NCBI GenBank assembly: GCA_002695025.1
Contig: NZNV01000001.1
Location: 124,001-188,000, forward strand
Direction of reading: 5' to 3'
From: Owenweeksia sp.
GTDB taxonomy: Bacteria; Bacteroidota; Bacteroidia; Flavobacteriales; Schleiferiaceae
Length of the DNA stretch: 64,000 nt
Made by a program: the position numbers and the translations under genes
The notes under the pieces: generated by a model
What the model saw: only the letters and a program-made list of their open reading frames with translations
What the model was told of the DNA's origin: nothing
Databases searched by the model: none
Shown here: in pieces, positions 9,101 to 15,715 of the stretch
How the letters are laid out: each line of letters begins with the position of its first letter
Position numbering within the stretch: position 1 is the stretch's first letter

Positions 9101-9404
9101 GGCCGACATTATCTCCTACATCCGCACCATGGCCCTGGGTACGGCCCTGGAAAGCCATGAAGACCGTATTAAACGGGCTATGAACGGTATACGGGAGATG
9201 AAAAGCTGGAACAGAGTGCAGCAAAAGTGGCTGGACCGCTTTGAAAAGCAACTGCTGAAGGAAACCGTTTTGCGAAAGGACGATCTTGACGATGCACCCT
9301 TTAAGAAAGACGGTGGCTTTAGCCGCCTGAACAAGATCTTTGGGGAAGAGCTGGAGGAGGTGATGGAACGGCTGAACGAGGGACTGTATGGAAGTACGGG
9401 TTGA
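6159..9404 (+). CDS. hsdR: Type I restriction enzyme, R (motor/nuclease) subunit
   Basis: A 1081-residue subunit that translocates DNA and cuts unmodified DNA in complex with HsdM and HsdS. An N-terminal DUF4145-like helical domain (about 1-125) and a short coiled coil (about 140-175) precede a PD-(D/E)xK nuclease (D247, E261-A-K263 in LVEAKRYG). The SF2 helicase follows: Walker A ATGTGKT (405-411), DEAH box (511-514), motif III TATP and motif VI QMLGRATRKCDE. The C-terminal part (about 850-1081) resembles the EcoEI R C-terminal domain. All catalytic motifs are intact. The base composition is visibly richer in G+C than the flanking caspase and TIR regions, which fits horizontal acquisition. 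hsdM follows only after an intervening secreted-protein gene. Confidence 0.97.
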   Translation: MTSSNFTYLENEFPLLYNLAQAAEYNLHRDAVTSLFKLRQFGEKLSELLFEEHHLEFPRENTFHNRLRTLGFEGVLPAAVRDLLFAIKQKGNQAVHGNQGGQKEALTMLQAAYKVSIWFYETYAEKAEGTEVGEFQEPQDLDTRHALHELEKQYQQLEEKFNRLLEKRSTEALSEEKKTEIRQRSETAVSKIHMNEAETREIIDGQLRDGGWKADTAQYNYKLNKTLPEKGRNLAIAEWPAGSGWADYALFIGTELYALVEAKRYGQDISTDLRQARVYAKDIEQRDEEIILGEWNSFKVPFLFSTNGRPYLKQIEHKSGIWFLDVRKERSRSRALQGWYSPEGLQKLLEQDTEAANQKLKETAADFLQDETGLGLRDYQMQAIQAVEQRIINDPDNRRALLAMATGTGKTRTVIGLCYRLIQTNRFKRILFLVDRTMLGTQALNNFNDNKVAGLNTFAEIYEVKGLSEALPDMDTRLHLATVQSLVKRLFYNENTETRPSVDQYDCIIIDEAHRGYLLDREMDEDDMDFKDQQDYVSKYRRVLEYFDAYAIGLTATPALHTREIFGSPVFTYSYREAVIDGFLTDHEPPYTIKTRLSEEGIVWEKGAKPKAYDQETNSIVELEELEDELALEVAHFNKLVLTENFNRTVIKYLVQELDPEGDEKTLVFAVTDEHADEVVKIFKEEFEAIGVDLSDNAIEKITGKAYKPQELLNRFRNEKFPNIAVTVDLLTTGIDVPAICNLVFLRRVKSRILYEQMLGRATRKCDEIGKEVFRIYDAVRIYEALEDYTQMRPVVKNPDTSFAELAAEGERISNEDKARKQVEQVVAKLQRKVRKLSDADEQRFKYHTEDRDPGSFIDMLKHTPPRESLDKIVAMSGLWKFLDELKTPQGPRLWSDHADEFREAERGYGKGKKPEDYLQSFGEFIKTHQNKIAALNIVCTRPKELDRKSLRELKILLDEKGYSARSLNAAWKDTKNVDIAADIISYIRTMALGTALESHEDRIKRAMNGIREMKSWNRVQQKWLDRFEKQLLKETVLRKDDLDDAPFKKDGGFSRLNKIFGEELEEVMERLNEGLYGSTG

Positions 9405-9586
9405 TAGGTTTTGCTTTTGGCTTGATCCAAAAGCAAACAAAAGATCAAGGCTCCCAAAAAATAAAGCTCCTGCCGGTTGCCGAACCTAAGTTCGGCCGGG
9501 TGATTTCCGGAGCGGGTCCGGAACTTCCCGGTCTCCCTAAGTTCCGGCTTACGTCATGAATACTTTATTTTTTGAAGGCCGTTTCC
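9405..9586. repeat. Intergenic hairpin repeat, copy 1 (after hsdR)
   Basis: It begins with a hairpin at 9413-9434 (GCTTTTGG, loop CTTGAT, CCAAAAGC). It then carries TAAGTTCGGCCGGG, GGAACTTCCCGGTCTCCC and an end TTTGAAGGCCGTTTCC. It is nearly identical to 10591-10761, apart from a short deletion in that copy, and is related to 15525-15690. It has no coding capacity. The hairpin could act as a terminator for hsdR. Confidence 0.85.
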
Positions 9587-9646
9587 CGCAACGGAATAAG
9601 TATTTTAAAGTGAAATTGAATTGAAAAAGCCTTAACCCATATTAAA

Positions 9647-10528
9647 ATGAAACGAATTCTGATCGTACTATTAAGCACAACCCTCTTTACGGTTAACGCC
9701 CAAACGGAGCTGGACTCCCTCAGCTTTCGAAACCTGGTGAAGATCAGCGAAGCCTATTCCCAAAATCCGAATGCCCGGGGGAAAGACTTTGAAAATACAA
9801 TAAATTCTTTGCGCACACCGGCCCTGAATCCTGTGGCTGATGCTTTAATAGCCATTGGTAAAGCGGATGAGGTATTGCTCAGCCACCGCTTTTTAGACCG
9901 GCCAAACACGGAAGAATTAAAATACTGGTACGTGTTGCGCGAGATCCATTACAACCGGGTGCGCGATAGTTTGAGCCGGAGCCCGGAAGAAGTGGCCGGG
10001 GAAGTGCTGGAGCAGGACATAGACGAGCGTTTTTTGCTGGATAATTACTATTACCGCATTCACAGTGGCATAGCCATGCTTTTTAACAAGGCTAACCTCA
10101 AGAAAATGGATATTGACCTGGATAGCTACGGGCTGAAGAATGATACCGAAAAAGCTATTCTCTACTTTAATATTTGCGGGGCACTCATCCAGCGGTTCCG
10201 GGTATTAAATATGATGAAGAACGATAAAAAGCTGTTGGCTTTCGCCAAAAAGCTCCCCACTTTTAACGGTGAGCCCTACTATGCCTATACGGACTTTGAC
10301 TTTGAAGACTTTGAATTTATGGGTTATGATAAAACAGAGTGGTATAAAGAGCGGCATTTGGGTGAATTGTACCAAAGCCTTATGTCGCATTTTGGTGCCC
10401 TGGCCAATAGCGGGGATAAAAAGGAGGCGCGGGAACTATACGCATTATCCATTATGGCGAAGCCCGCTTATTTCAGGTATTCCGGGATGGAGGAGCAACT
10501 GAATAAGTGGTACGGGCAGTATAAATAG
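9647..10528 (+). CDS. Secreted protein of unknown function inserted between hsdR and hsdM
   Basis: A 293-residue protein with a clear signal peptide (1-18, ending TVNAQ). The mature part is mainly helical and charged, with a Tyr/Phe/Asp-rich stretch near 215-230 (YTDFDFEDFEFMGYDK). I do not recognise a family, and nothing links it to restriction. A secreted protein inside an R-M operon is out of place. It is flanked by direct repeats: copy 1 covers the hsdR 3' end plus the intergenic repeat, and copy 2 directly abuts this gene's stop codon. That arrangement suggests the gene came in with a second hsdR-type 3' end by recombination. Confidence 0.88.
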   Translation: MKRILIVLLSTTLFTVNAQTELDSLSFRNLVKISEAYSQNPNARGKDFENTINSLRTPALNPVADALIAIGKADEVLLSHRFLDRPNTEELKYWYVLREIHYNRVRDSLSRSPEEVAGEVLEQDIDERFLLDNYYYRIHSGIAMLFNKANLKKMDIDLDSYGLKNDTEKAILYFNICGALIQRFRVLNMMKNDKKLLAFAKKLPTFNGEPYYAYTDFDFEDFEFMGYDKTEWYKERHLGELYQSLMSHFGALANSGDKKEARELYALSIMAKPAYFRYSGMEEQLNKWYGQYK

Positions 10529-10590
10529 AGAAAGACTTGAGAGAAGTAAAGGAGCTCCTGAACGAAAGACTGTACGGCAACATGGGTTGA
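10529..10590 (+). pseudogene. Remnant of a second hsdR 3' end
   Basis: The frame from 10531 encodes KDLREVKELLNERLYGNMG and a TGA at 10588-10590. It aligns with the last 19 residues of HsdR (ELEEVMERLNEGLYGSTG) at 11 of 19 positions and is followed, as in the real gene, by the hairpin repeat. It starts right after the TAG of the secreted-protein gene and has no start of its own. It is the scar of a duplication or allele exchange. Confidence 0.8.
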
Positions 10591-10761
10591 TATATTTTGC
10601 TTTTGGCTTGATCCAAAAGCAAACAAAAAAGCAAGGCTCCCAAAAAATAAAGCTCCTGCCAGTTGCCGAACCTAAGTTCGGCCGGGTGATTTCCGGAACT
10701 TCCCGGTCTCCCTAAGTTCCGGCTTACGTTAGGAATACTTTATTTTTTGAAGGCCGTTTCC
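10591..10761. repeat. Intergenic hairpin repeat, copy 2 (before hsdM)
   Basis: It is nearly identical to copy 1 at 9405-9586, with the hairpin at 10599-10620 and the same TTTGAAGGCCGTTTCC end, but it lacks about 11 bp in the middle (AGCGGGTCCGG region). Together with the hsdR remnant it forms the right-hand direct repeat around the secreted-protein gene. Confidence 0.85.
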
Positions 10762-10817
10762 TGGTGATGGGTATTTTACAGGAGAATATTTAAACTGCAA
10801 CAGCATTAAAACACTAC

Positions 10818-12278
10818 ATGAGCGCAGAAGAAATAGCGAATAAACTGTGGGGCCTGTGTAATGTGCTCCGCGATGACGGGGTAACTTACCACCAGTACCT
10901 CAATGAACTGACGTATATCCTGTTCTTAAAACTCTCGGAAGTGCGGGATTTTGAAGAGCAGATACCGGAAGAATACCGCTGGAGCAAGCTGAAGGCCATC
11001 AAGGATAATAAGGTGTTGTTTGACACCTATCGCGACCTGCTGGCCAACATCAGCCGTAAGGCGGATAATGCTACCATTACCGAGATCTACACCAACGCCT
11101 CCACCAACCTGCGCAAGCCGGTAAACCTGAAAACGCTGGTGAGCAGCATTGACCAGATCGAATGGTTTGAAGAGGGGGAGCAGGATAAGATTGCTACCAT
11201 ATACGAAGAGCTGCTGGAAAAGAATGCCGGAGAAAAGAAGAGCGGGGCCGGGCAGTACTTCACACCCCGCCCGTTGATCAACGTGATGGTAGACCTGCTG
11301 GTGCCCCGCCTGGGCGAGCGCTGGAACGACCCGGCTGCCGGAACCTTTGGCTTTATGATAGCCGTCAATGAGTACCTGAAGGCCAAATACGATGACTATT
11401 ACGAGCTGGACAGCCGCGAAAGGGAATTTCAACTAACCAAAGCGTTTAGTGGGTGCGAACTGGTGCAGGACGCCCACCGCCTGGCCCTGATGAACGCCAA
11501 GCTGCACGGCCTGGACAGTAGCATAGTGATGGGCGATACCCTCTCTGACCTGGGCAAGAGCTTCAGCAATTTTGACGGGGTACTGGCCAATCCTCCTTTT
11601 GGTACCAAAAAAGGCGGGGAACGCCCCAGCCGCGATGATTTTACCTTCCCCACCAGCAACAAACAGCTCAACTTTCTGCAGCACATTTACCGCTCGCTGC
11701 ACCGCAGGGGCGGAGCACGCGCAGCCGTGGTACTGCCGGATAACGTATTGTTTGAAGACGGGGACGGGCAGCGCATCAGGCGCGACCTGATGGATAAATG
11801 CCAGCTGCATACCATATTGCGGCTGCCTACCGGTATTTTTTACGCAGCGGGGGTAAAAACCAACGTGCTCTTTTTTACCCGCGCTACCACGGAAACCGGC
11901 AATACCCCGGGTGTATGGTTTTACGATATGCGTACCGATGTACCCAGCTGGGGTAAGCGCACGCCTTTTACGCGGGCGGCCTTTGCGGAATTTGTGGAAG
12001 CCTATACGGGCGGTATGGCCCTGGAGGAGGTAAGGGGTAAGTACGATGGGAGCATTGACGAAGCCAAACGCCAGGCCATTGACAATAAACGCTGGAGCTA
12101 TTACAGCCGGGAAGAGATCCGCGCTAAGAACGACTCGCTGGACCTGGGGCTGCTGGGCAGCCGGGGCGGGGAGGAAGGCCCGGAGCTGGGCGAACCGCTG
12201 GAGATAGCCAAGGAAGCCCAGGCGGAGATCCAGGGTATTTTGAAGGAACTGGAACACATTATGAAAGAGCTGGGCTGA
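10818..12278 (+). CDS. hsdM: Type I restriction-modification system, M (methyltransferase) subunit
   Basis: A 486-residue N6-adenine DNA methyltransferase that protects the host site and is also needed for restriction. An N-terminal helical HsdM_N domain (about 1-130, EIANKLWGLCNVLRDDG) is followed by the Rossmann methyltransferase domain. This has the SAM-binding motif DPAAGTFGF (from 171) and catalytic motif IV NPPFG (N258). The C-terminal tail is helical, as expected for contact with HsdS. The stop codon overlaps the hsdS start by one base (TGATGG), so the two are coupled. hsdR lies upstream, separated by the inserted secreted-protein gene and repeats. Confidence 0.97.
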   Translation: MSAEEIANKLWGLCNVLRDDGVTYHQYLNELTYILFLKLSEVRDFEEQIPEEYRWSKLKAIKDNKVLFDTYRDLLANISRKADNATITEIYTNASTNLRKPVNLKTLVSSIDQIEWFEEGEQDKIATIYEELLEKNAGEKKSGAGQYFTPRPLINVMVDLLVPRLGERWNDPAAGTFGFMIAVNEYLKAKYDDYYELDSREREFQLTKAFSGCELVQDAHRLALMNAKLHGLDSSIVMGDTLSDLGKSFSNFDGVLANPPFGTKKGGERPSRDDFTFPTSNKQLNFLQHIYRSLHRRGGARAAVVLPDNVLFEDGDGQRIRRDLMDKCQLHTILRLPTGIFYAAGVKTNVLFFTRATTETGNTPGVWFYDMRTDVPSWGKRTPFTRAAFAEFVEAYTGGMALEEVRGKYDGSIDEAKRQAIDNKRWSYYSREEIRAKNDSLDLGLLGSRGGEEGPELGEPLEIAKEAQAEIQGILKELEHIMKELG

Positions 12279-13537
12279 TGGAGAAGGAATTACCGGAGGG
12301 GTGGGTTTTAACCAATCTTGAAATGCTATTTTCTCTGAAGTATGGAAAGGGATTGGCTACAAAGGAATTATTAGCAGAGGGATATCCAGTTTATGGAGCA
12401 AATGGGGTTATAGGGCGATATAGAGATTTCATGTACGATAATGCCAAGGTTATCATATCCTGTCGAGGTGCGGCTAGCGGTGCAATACATAAAACTGTTC
12501 CTAAGTCTTTTGTTACAAGTAACTCTATAATTTTAGATGAAAAAGATCAATCTGTAATTGATATCGAGTTCGCTAAGTACGCCATGATTAATGCAGACAA
12601 ATCCAGCATAATAACGGGTACTGCCCAGCCTCAGATAACCATACAATTATTAAAATATTTGCCTTTTCCATTAGCACCTGTTTCTGAGCAAAAGATTATT
12701 GCAAATAAACTGGATACTCTTTTCGGGCATTTGGATGCGCTGCGTGAGAAGTTGGACCGTATTCCCCCACTGCTGCAAAACTTCCGCCAGCAGGTACTCA
12801 CCCAGGCGGTTACGGGTAAGTTGACCGAGGAGTGGAGGGGGAGTGAGGAGTTAGTAGATTGGGAAGAGTTGCAAGTATCACAAATTGGAAAGGTTACTGG
12901 AGGTTTAACCAAGAATGCCAAGAGAAGAGATCATAAATTAAAACTTCCATATTTGCGCGTGGCGAACGTGTACGCGAACGAACTTCGTTTAGAGGAAATT
13001 TTGGAAATTGGTTTGACGGAAAAGGAGTTCGAAAGAACAGCCTTAAAAACTAATGATCTTCTGGTTGTTGAAGGAAATGGCAGTCCTGATCAGATTGGGA
13101 GAGTGGCTTTGTGGGACGGTACTATAAATCCTTGTGTTCATCAAAATCATTTGATTAAAATAAGGTTTACAGATGGTAGCATGGCTAAATATACTTTGCT
13201 TTACCTGCTTTCTCCTCTTGGACGTAATCAAATAAAAAATGTTAGTGTATCAACCTCAGGTCTATATACTCTCAGTATAGGTAAAGTTTCTAAACTAGCT
13301 GTTAATCTCCCTCCACAAGAAGAACAACAAGAGATCGTCCGCAGGGTAGAGGGCCTGTTTAGCGCAGCGGATGCGCTGGAAGCCCGTTACCAAAAGCTCA
13401 AAGCCCAAATAGATGCCCTGCCGCAGGCCATACTGGCCAAAGCTTTTAAAGGGGAGCTGCTGCCCCAAAACCGGGAGGATGAACCGGCAGGGGTGTTGCT
13501 GGAGCGGATCAAGGGGGAGAGGGGTGTAAAGTTGTAA
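12278..13537 (+). CDS. hsdS: Type I restriction-modification system, S (specificity) subunit
   Basis: A 419-residue subunit that chooses the bipartite target sequence for HsdM and HsdR. It has two target-recognition domains (about 5-140 and 200-345), each followed by a conserved helical spacer (LDTLFGHLDALREKLDRIPP and EGLFSAADALEARYQKLKAQ). The recognition domains are more AT-rich than the spacers and than hsdM, typical for domains exchanged between strains. The last codons (GVKL-stop) lie inside a 32-bp tandem repeat that continues past the gene, so the original C-terminus may have been altered. The recognition sequence cannot be read from the protein. Confidence 0.96.
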   Translation: MEKELPEGWVLTNLEMLFSLKYGKGLATKELLAEGYPVYGANGVIGRYRDFMYDNAKVIISCRGAASGAIHKTVPKSFVTSNSIILDEKDQSVIDIEFAKYAMINADKSSIITGTAQPQITIQLLKYLPFPLAPVSEQKIIANKLDTLFGHLDALREKLDRIPPLLQNFRQQVLTQAVTGKLTEEWRGSEELVDWEELQVSQIGKVTGGLTKNAKRRDHKLKLPYLRVANVYANELRLEEILEIGLTEKEFERTALKTNDLLVVEGNGSPDQIGRVALWDGTINPCVHQNHLIKIRFTDGSMAKYTLLYLLSPLGRNQIKNVSVSTSGLYTLSIGKVSKLAVNLPPQEEQQEIVRRVEGLFSAADALEARYQKLKAQIDALPQAILAKAFKGELLPQNREDEPAGVLLERIKGERGVKL

Positions 13538-13600
13538 GGTTTTAAAGTTGTAAGGGTGTAAAGTTGTAAGGTTTTAAAGTTGAAAGTTCAAGGTTGAGGG
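13522..13600. repeat. 32-bp tandem repeat overlapping the hsdS stop codon
   Basis: GGGTGTAAAGTTGTAAGG begins at 13522 and again at 13554, giving a 32-bp period; a degenerate third part (AAAGTTGAAAGTTCAAGG) follows to about 13600. The hsdS TAA at 13535-13537 is within the first unit, and the helicase remnant begins at the far edge. Confidence 0.8.
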
Positions 13601-14187
13601 TTGAAGGTTTTGGTGGGTTTCCGGTTGTATGGATGAGTGACAAGACCTACCAGGTGATCAAAGAGACCGATCACGACATGTTACTGGAAGAAGAGCGCAG
13701 GCTGTTTTATGTAGCTGTAACCCGGGCGCGGGATACTTTATATCTGATGACCGTTAAGGGCAATGAATCGCAGTTCTTGGAAGAGATACCCAAACATCTT
13801 TTTAATCCGGGTGATCCACCTCTTGGAGCTATTTTAGAGGAACTAAAAACCTGCCCCGAATGTGACACTCAGATCAATGAAAGTTATACGTTTTGCCCCT
13901 CCTGTGGTTTTAAATTAAAATTCACTGAGAAGGAAAAGCAAGTTGTTTTGGATGCCCTGGAAGAGATCCCATTTACACCTGGCCGAAACTGGCTAAGCAA
14001 ATATCTGTGCGGTAAAAATGGGGATGATGTTCAGGAAAAGCATATACATGGAGAGCTTTTCGGATATTTTGAGCACTTCAGTAAAAATACGGTTATCGCA
14101 CTTATCGACCAGCTTATAGAGGAGGAGAAGATCGAAAAATTTGAGCGGAACAGTTATCCTGTTTTAAAGCTTAGGGATAGGGGGTGA
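13594..14187 (+). pseudogene. C-terminal remnant of a UvrD/Rep-type helicase with zinc ribbon and RQC-like domain
   Basis: The open frame begins with a TTG in repeat DNA. Recognisable protein starts at FPVVWMSDKTY and contains SF1 helicase motif VI, EEERRLFYVAVTRARDTLYL, the arginine-finger motif near the C-terminus of UvrD family enzymes. There is no Walker A or other ATPase motif. A four-cysteine zinc ribbon (CPEC...CPSC, about 88-105) and about 70 residues resembling an RQC winged helix (LSKYLCGK, ELFGYF, IDQLIEEEKIEKFE) follow. It is the 3' end of a much larger helicase gene whose 5' part has been lost. Expression as an independent Zn-ribbon/winged-helix protein cannot be excluded. Confidence 0.75.
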
Positions 14188-14257
14188 GTGTTAAACCGCC
14201 ATTCTCCAATGAAGCCAGTCAATTGATCAAGCCAGGTGTTAACGAATGGGCTTTTAA

Positions 14258-14998
14258 TTAAGCTCTGGCGTGCCTGGAGATAATCACGTTGGTTATCCAG
14301 CCCAGTACTGCCTCCTTAGCAGAGCCGGTTTCTGTTATAAACACATCCTGACACTTGGGTATAGCCTCCATAGCTTTTTTGGCATCGGCCAGGGTAGCAT
14401 TTTTGTTTACGTAGGCAATGGTTTTGGAGGCAAAGTCGCTCAATTGCTGATTGTTCAATATATCGGCCAGGGTAAGGTTGTTTTTATCAGGGGTATTACC
14501 TTCTGAACTGTGAAAAAACCGGTATAAGGCACTTTCATGAAAAATGTATTTTCCAATATTGTTATGGTCCAGTACGGGTATACGCGTGATACGCTCATCC
14601 AATAAAGACAGCATGTTTTTTTCAAGATTAAGGGTTGATCCCTTAGGATCCGCCTGTGTCAGAGTTACCTTTACCATACTGGAAAAGGGGATCATTACTT
14701 CTTCAACCTTGATATTTTTCAGTTTTTCATCCACCACCTGACCGATTAGTTTGCTTACGGACTCGTTGGCCTTTTTAAAGTTTTCACCGGAAAAGTAAAA
14801 GGCCAATACCGTGCCCACCCAGGTGCTGACAACGGGAATCATGGTGGTGAAGATTTTTTCGGCCGTATCACCTGTAGGCTTTATAAACAAAAAAGACAAA
14901 CTATACAGGGCCAGTAATCCCGTGGAACCGATCAATACATATTTGGCAATCTGACTGCGATCTTCCCCGGGATTTTTATCCTCATTTGAAGTTTCCAT
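14258..14998 (-). CDS. Membrane-anchored CBS-domain protein
   Basis: A 246-residue protein with two N-terminal membrane segments (about 20-38 and 50-72) and a cytoplasmic C-terminal part resembling a pair of CBS motifs: one around VEEVMIPFSSM and RITRIPVLD, the other around AYVNKNATLADAKKAMEAIP and VLGWITNVII. CBS pairs usually bind adenine nucleotides and regulate an attached or partner protein. No enzymatic domain is present. It converges with the helicase remnant and is divergent from the TIR remnant, with an ATCC-N10-GGAT dyad 92 bp upstream of its start. An inverted repeat with 9-bp arms (15016-15039) lies in its leader region. Confidence 0.8.
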   Translation of the reverse strand: METSNEDKNPGEDRSQIAKYVLIGSTGLLALYSLSFLFIKPTGDTAEKIFTTMIPVVSTWVGTVLAFYFSGENFKKANESVSKLIGQVVDEKLKNIKVEEVMIPFSSMVKVTLTQADPKGSTLNLEKNMLSLLDERITRIPVLDHNNIGKYIFHESALYRFFHSSEGNTPDKNNLTLADILNNQQLSDFASKTIAYVNKNATLADAKKAMEAIPKCQDVFITETGSAKEAVLGWITNVIISRHARA

Positions 14999-15015
14999 GA
15001 ACGAATGGTTTGGTT

Positions 15016-15039
15016 GAACTTTTTAAAAATAAAAAGTTC
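15016..15039. promoter_or_regulatory. Inverted repeat upstream of the CBS protein gene
   Basis: The arms GAACTTTTT and AAAAAGTTC flank AAAAAT. It lies 18 bp upstream of the start at 14998, between the gene and the dyad at 15090. It could be an operator or a leader hairpin. Confidence 0.4.
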
Positions 15040-15089
15040 TGCTTAAATGAACAGATCATTTTGTTGAAAACATCTAAAAATAGAAATAT

Positions 15090-15107
15090 ATCCTTATTTG
15101 TATGGAT
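15090..15107. promoter_or_regulatory. Operator-like dyad ATCC-N10-GGAT (site 2)
   Basis: ATCCTTATTTGTATGGAT, a perfect match to the shared motif. It lies in the divergent region between the CBS membrane protein (-) and the TIR remnant (+), 72 bp before the latter's ATG. Confidence 0.65.
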
Positions 15108-15178
15108 TAATTTATAGATTTTTTGAAGGATAGAGATCATATATTTCCCCTTCATATTTGCTCATAATCTTTTCTAAA

Positions 15179-15406
15179 ATGAGCACTTACCCTTACGATA
15201 TAGCTATATCCTTTGCGGAAGAAGACCGCAACATTGCGGTGGCCCTGCAATGTGCCTTTAAGCTGAAGAATATCAGCACTTATTACTATGCGGAAGCCTT
15301 TACTGAAACACTCGGTTATAAGTAGGAAGAGCGGTTGGAAGGGTTATATCGTAAGGAGGCTCGGTATGCGCTTATAGTATTATCCCAACCCGCTTCAGTA
15401 AGCTGA
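15179..15406 (+). pseudogene. Truncated TIR-domain gene with internal stop
   Basis: The ATG at 15179 opens a frame MSTYPYDIAISFAEEDRNIA, closely matching the N-terminus of the TIR proteins at 24337 and 26555. An in-frame TAG at 15323-15325 ends it after 48 residues. The same frame continues as EERLEGLYRKEARYALIVLSQ to a TGA at 15404-15406, which matches the next TIR block (LHEILPKIYESEARYALIIL). The rest of the TIR domain, the membrane segment and the extracytoplasmic domain are missing. It retains its upstream operator-like dyad. It is a decayed third member of the TIR family in this window. Confidence 0.85.
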
Positions 15407-15524
15407 AGGTCTATGGTTTGGGCTTCGTGCATGCTCAGGTTACAAGATGGCTGAAAATAGGAATATTCTTATTTCATTTTTTTGGTTAATTACTTTATAT
15501 TTCTTTAACTGAAATTTTTGATTA

Positions 15525-15690
15525 GCCCTTTTGGCTTGATCCAAAAGGGCGAAAAGATCAAGGCTTACAGCCTAAAAAGAACAGTGTTCTTCCTAAAGTC
15601 TAAGTTCGGACGGGTGATCTCCGAAGCAAGTTCGGAGCTACCCGGGCTCTCTAAGCTTTCATTTTGATCAGAACCCTTTTATTACAGATG
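15525..15690. repeat. Intergenic hairpin repeat, copy 3 (degenerate)
   Basis: It starts with a perfect 10-bp-arm hairpin at 15525-15550 (GCCCTTTTGG, loop CTTGAT, CCAAAAGGGC). It continues with AAGTTCGGACGGGTGATCTCC and GAGCTACCCGGGCTCTCTAAG, clearly related to copies 1 and 2. The arm bases differ from those copies but stay complementary, so the stem has been conserved through compensating changes. Confidence 0.75.
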
Positions 15691-15715
15691 GAAAAACCTG
15701 GTGTTTGTTTCTCTT

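Noticed and set aside
11433-12257. A 274-codon minus-strand open frame inside hsdM
   Set aside because: It is opposite conserved methyltransferase sequence, and no domain or start context supports it.
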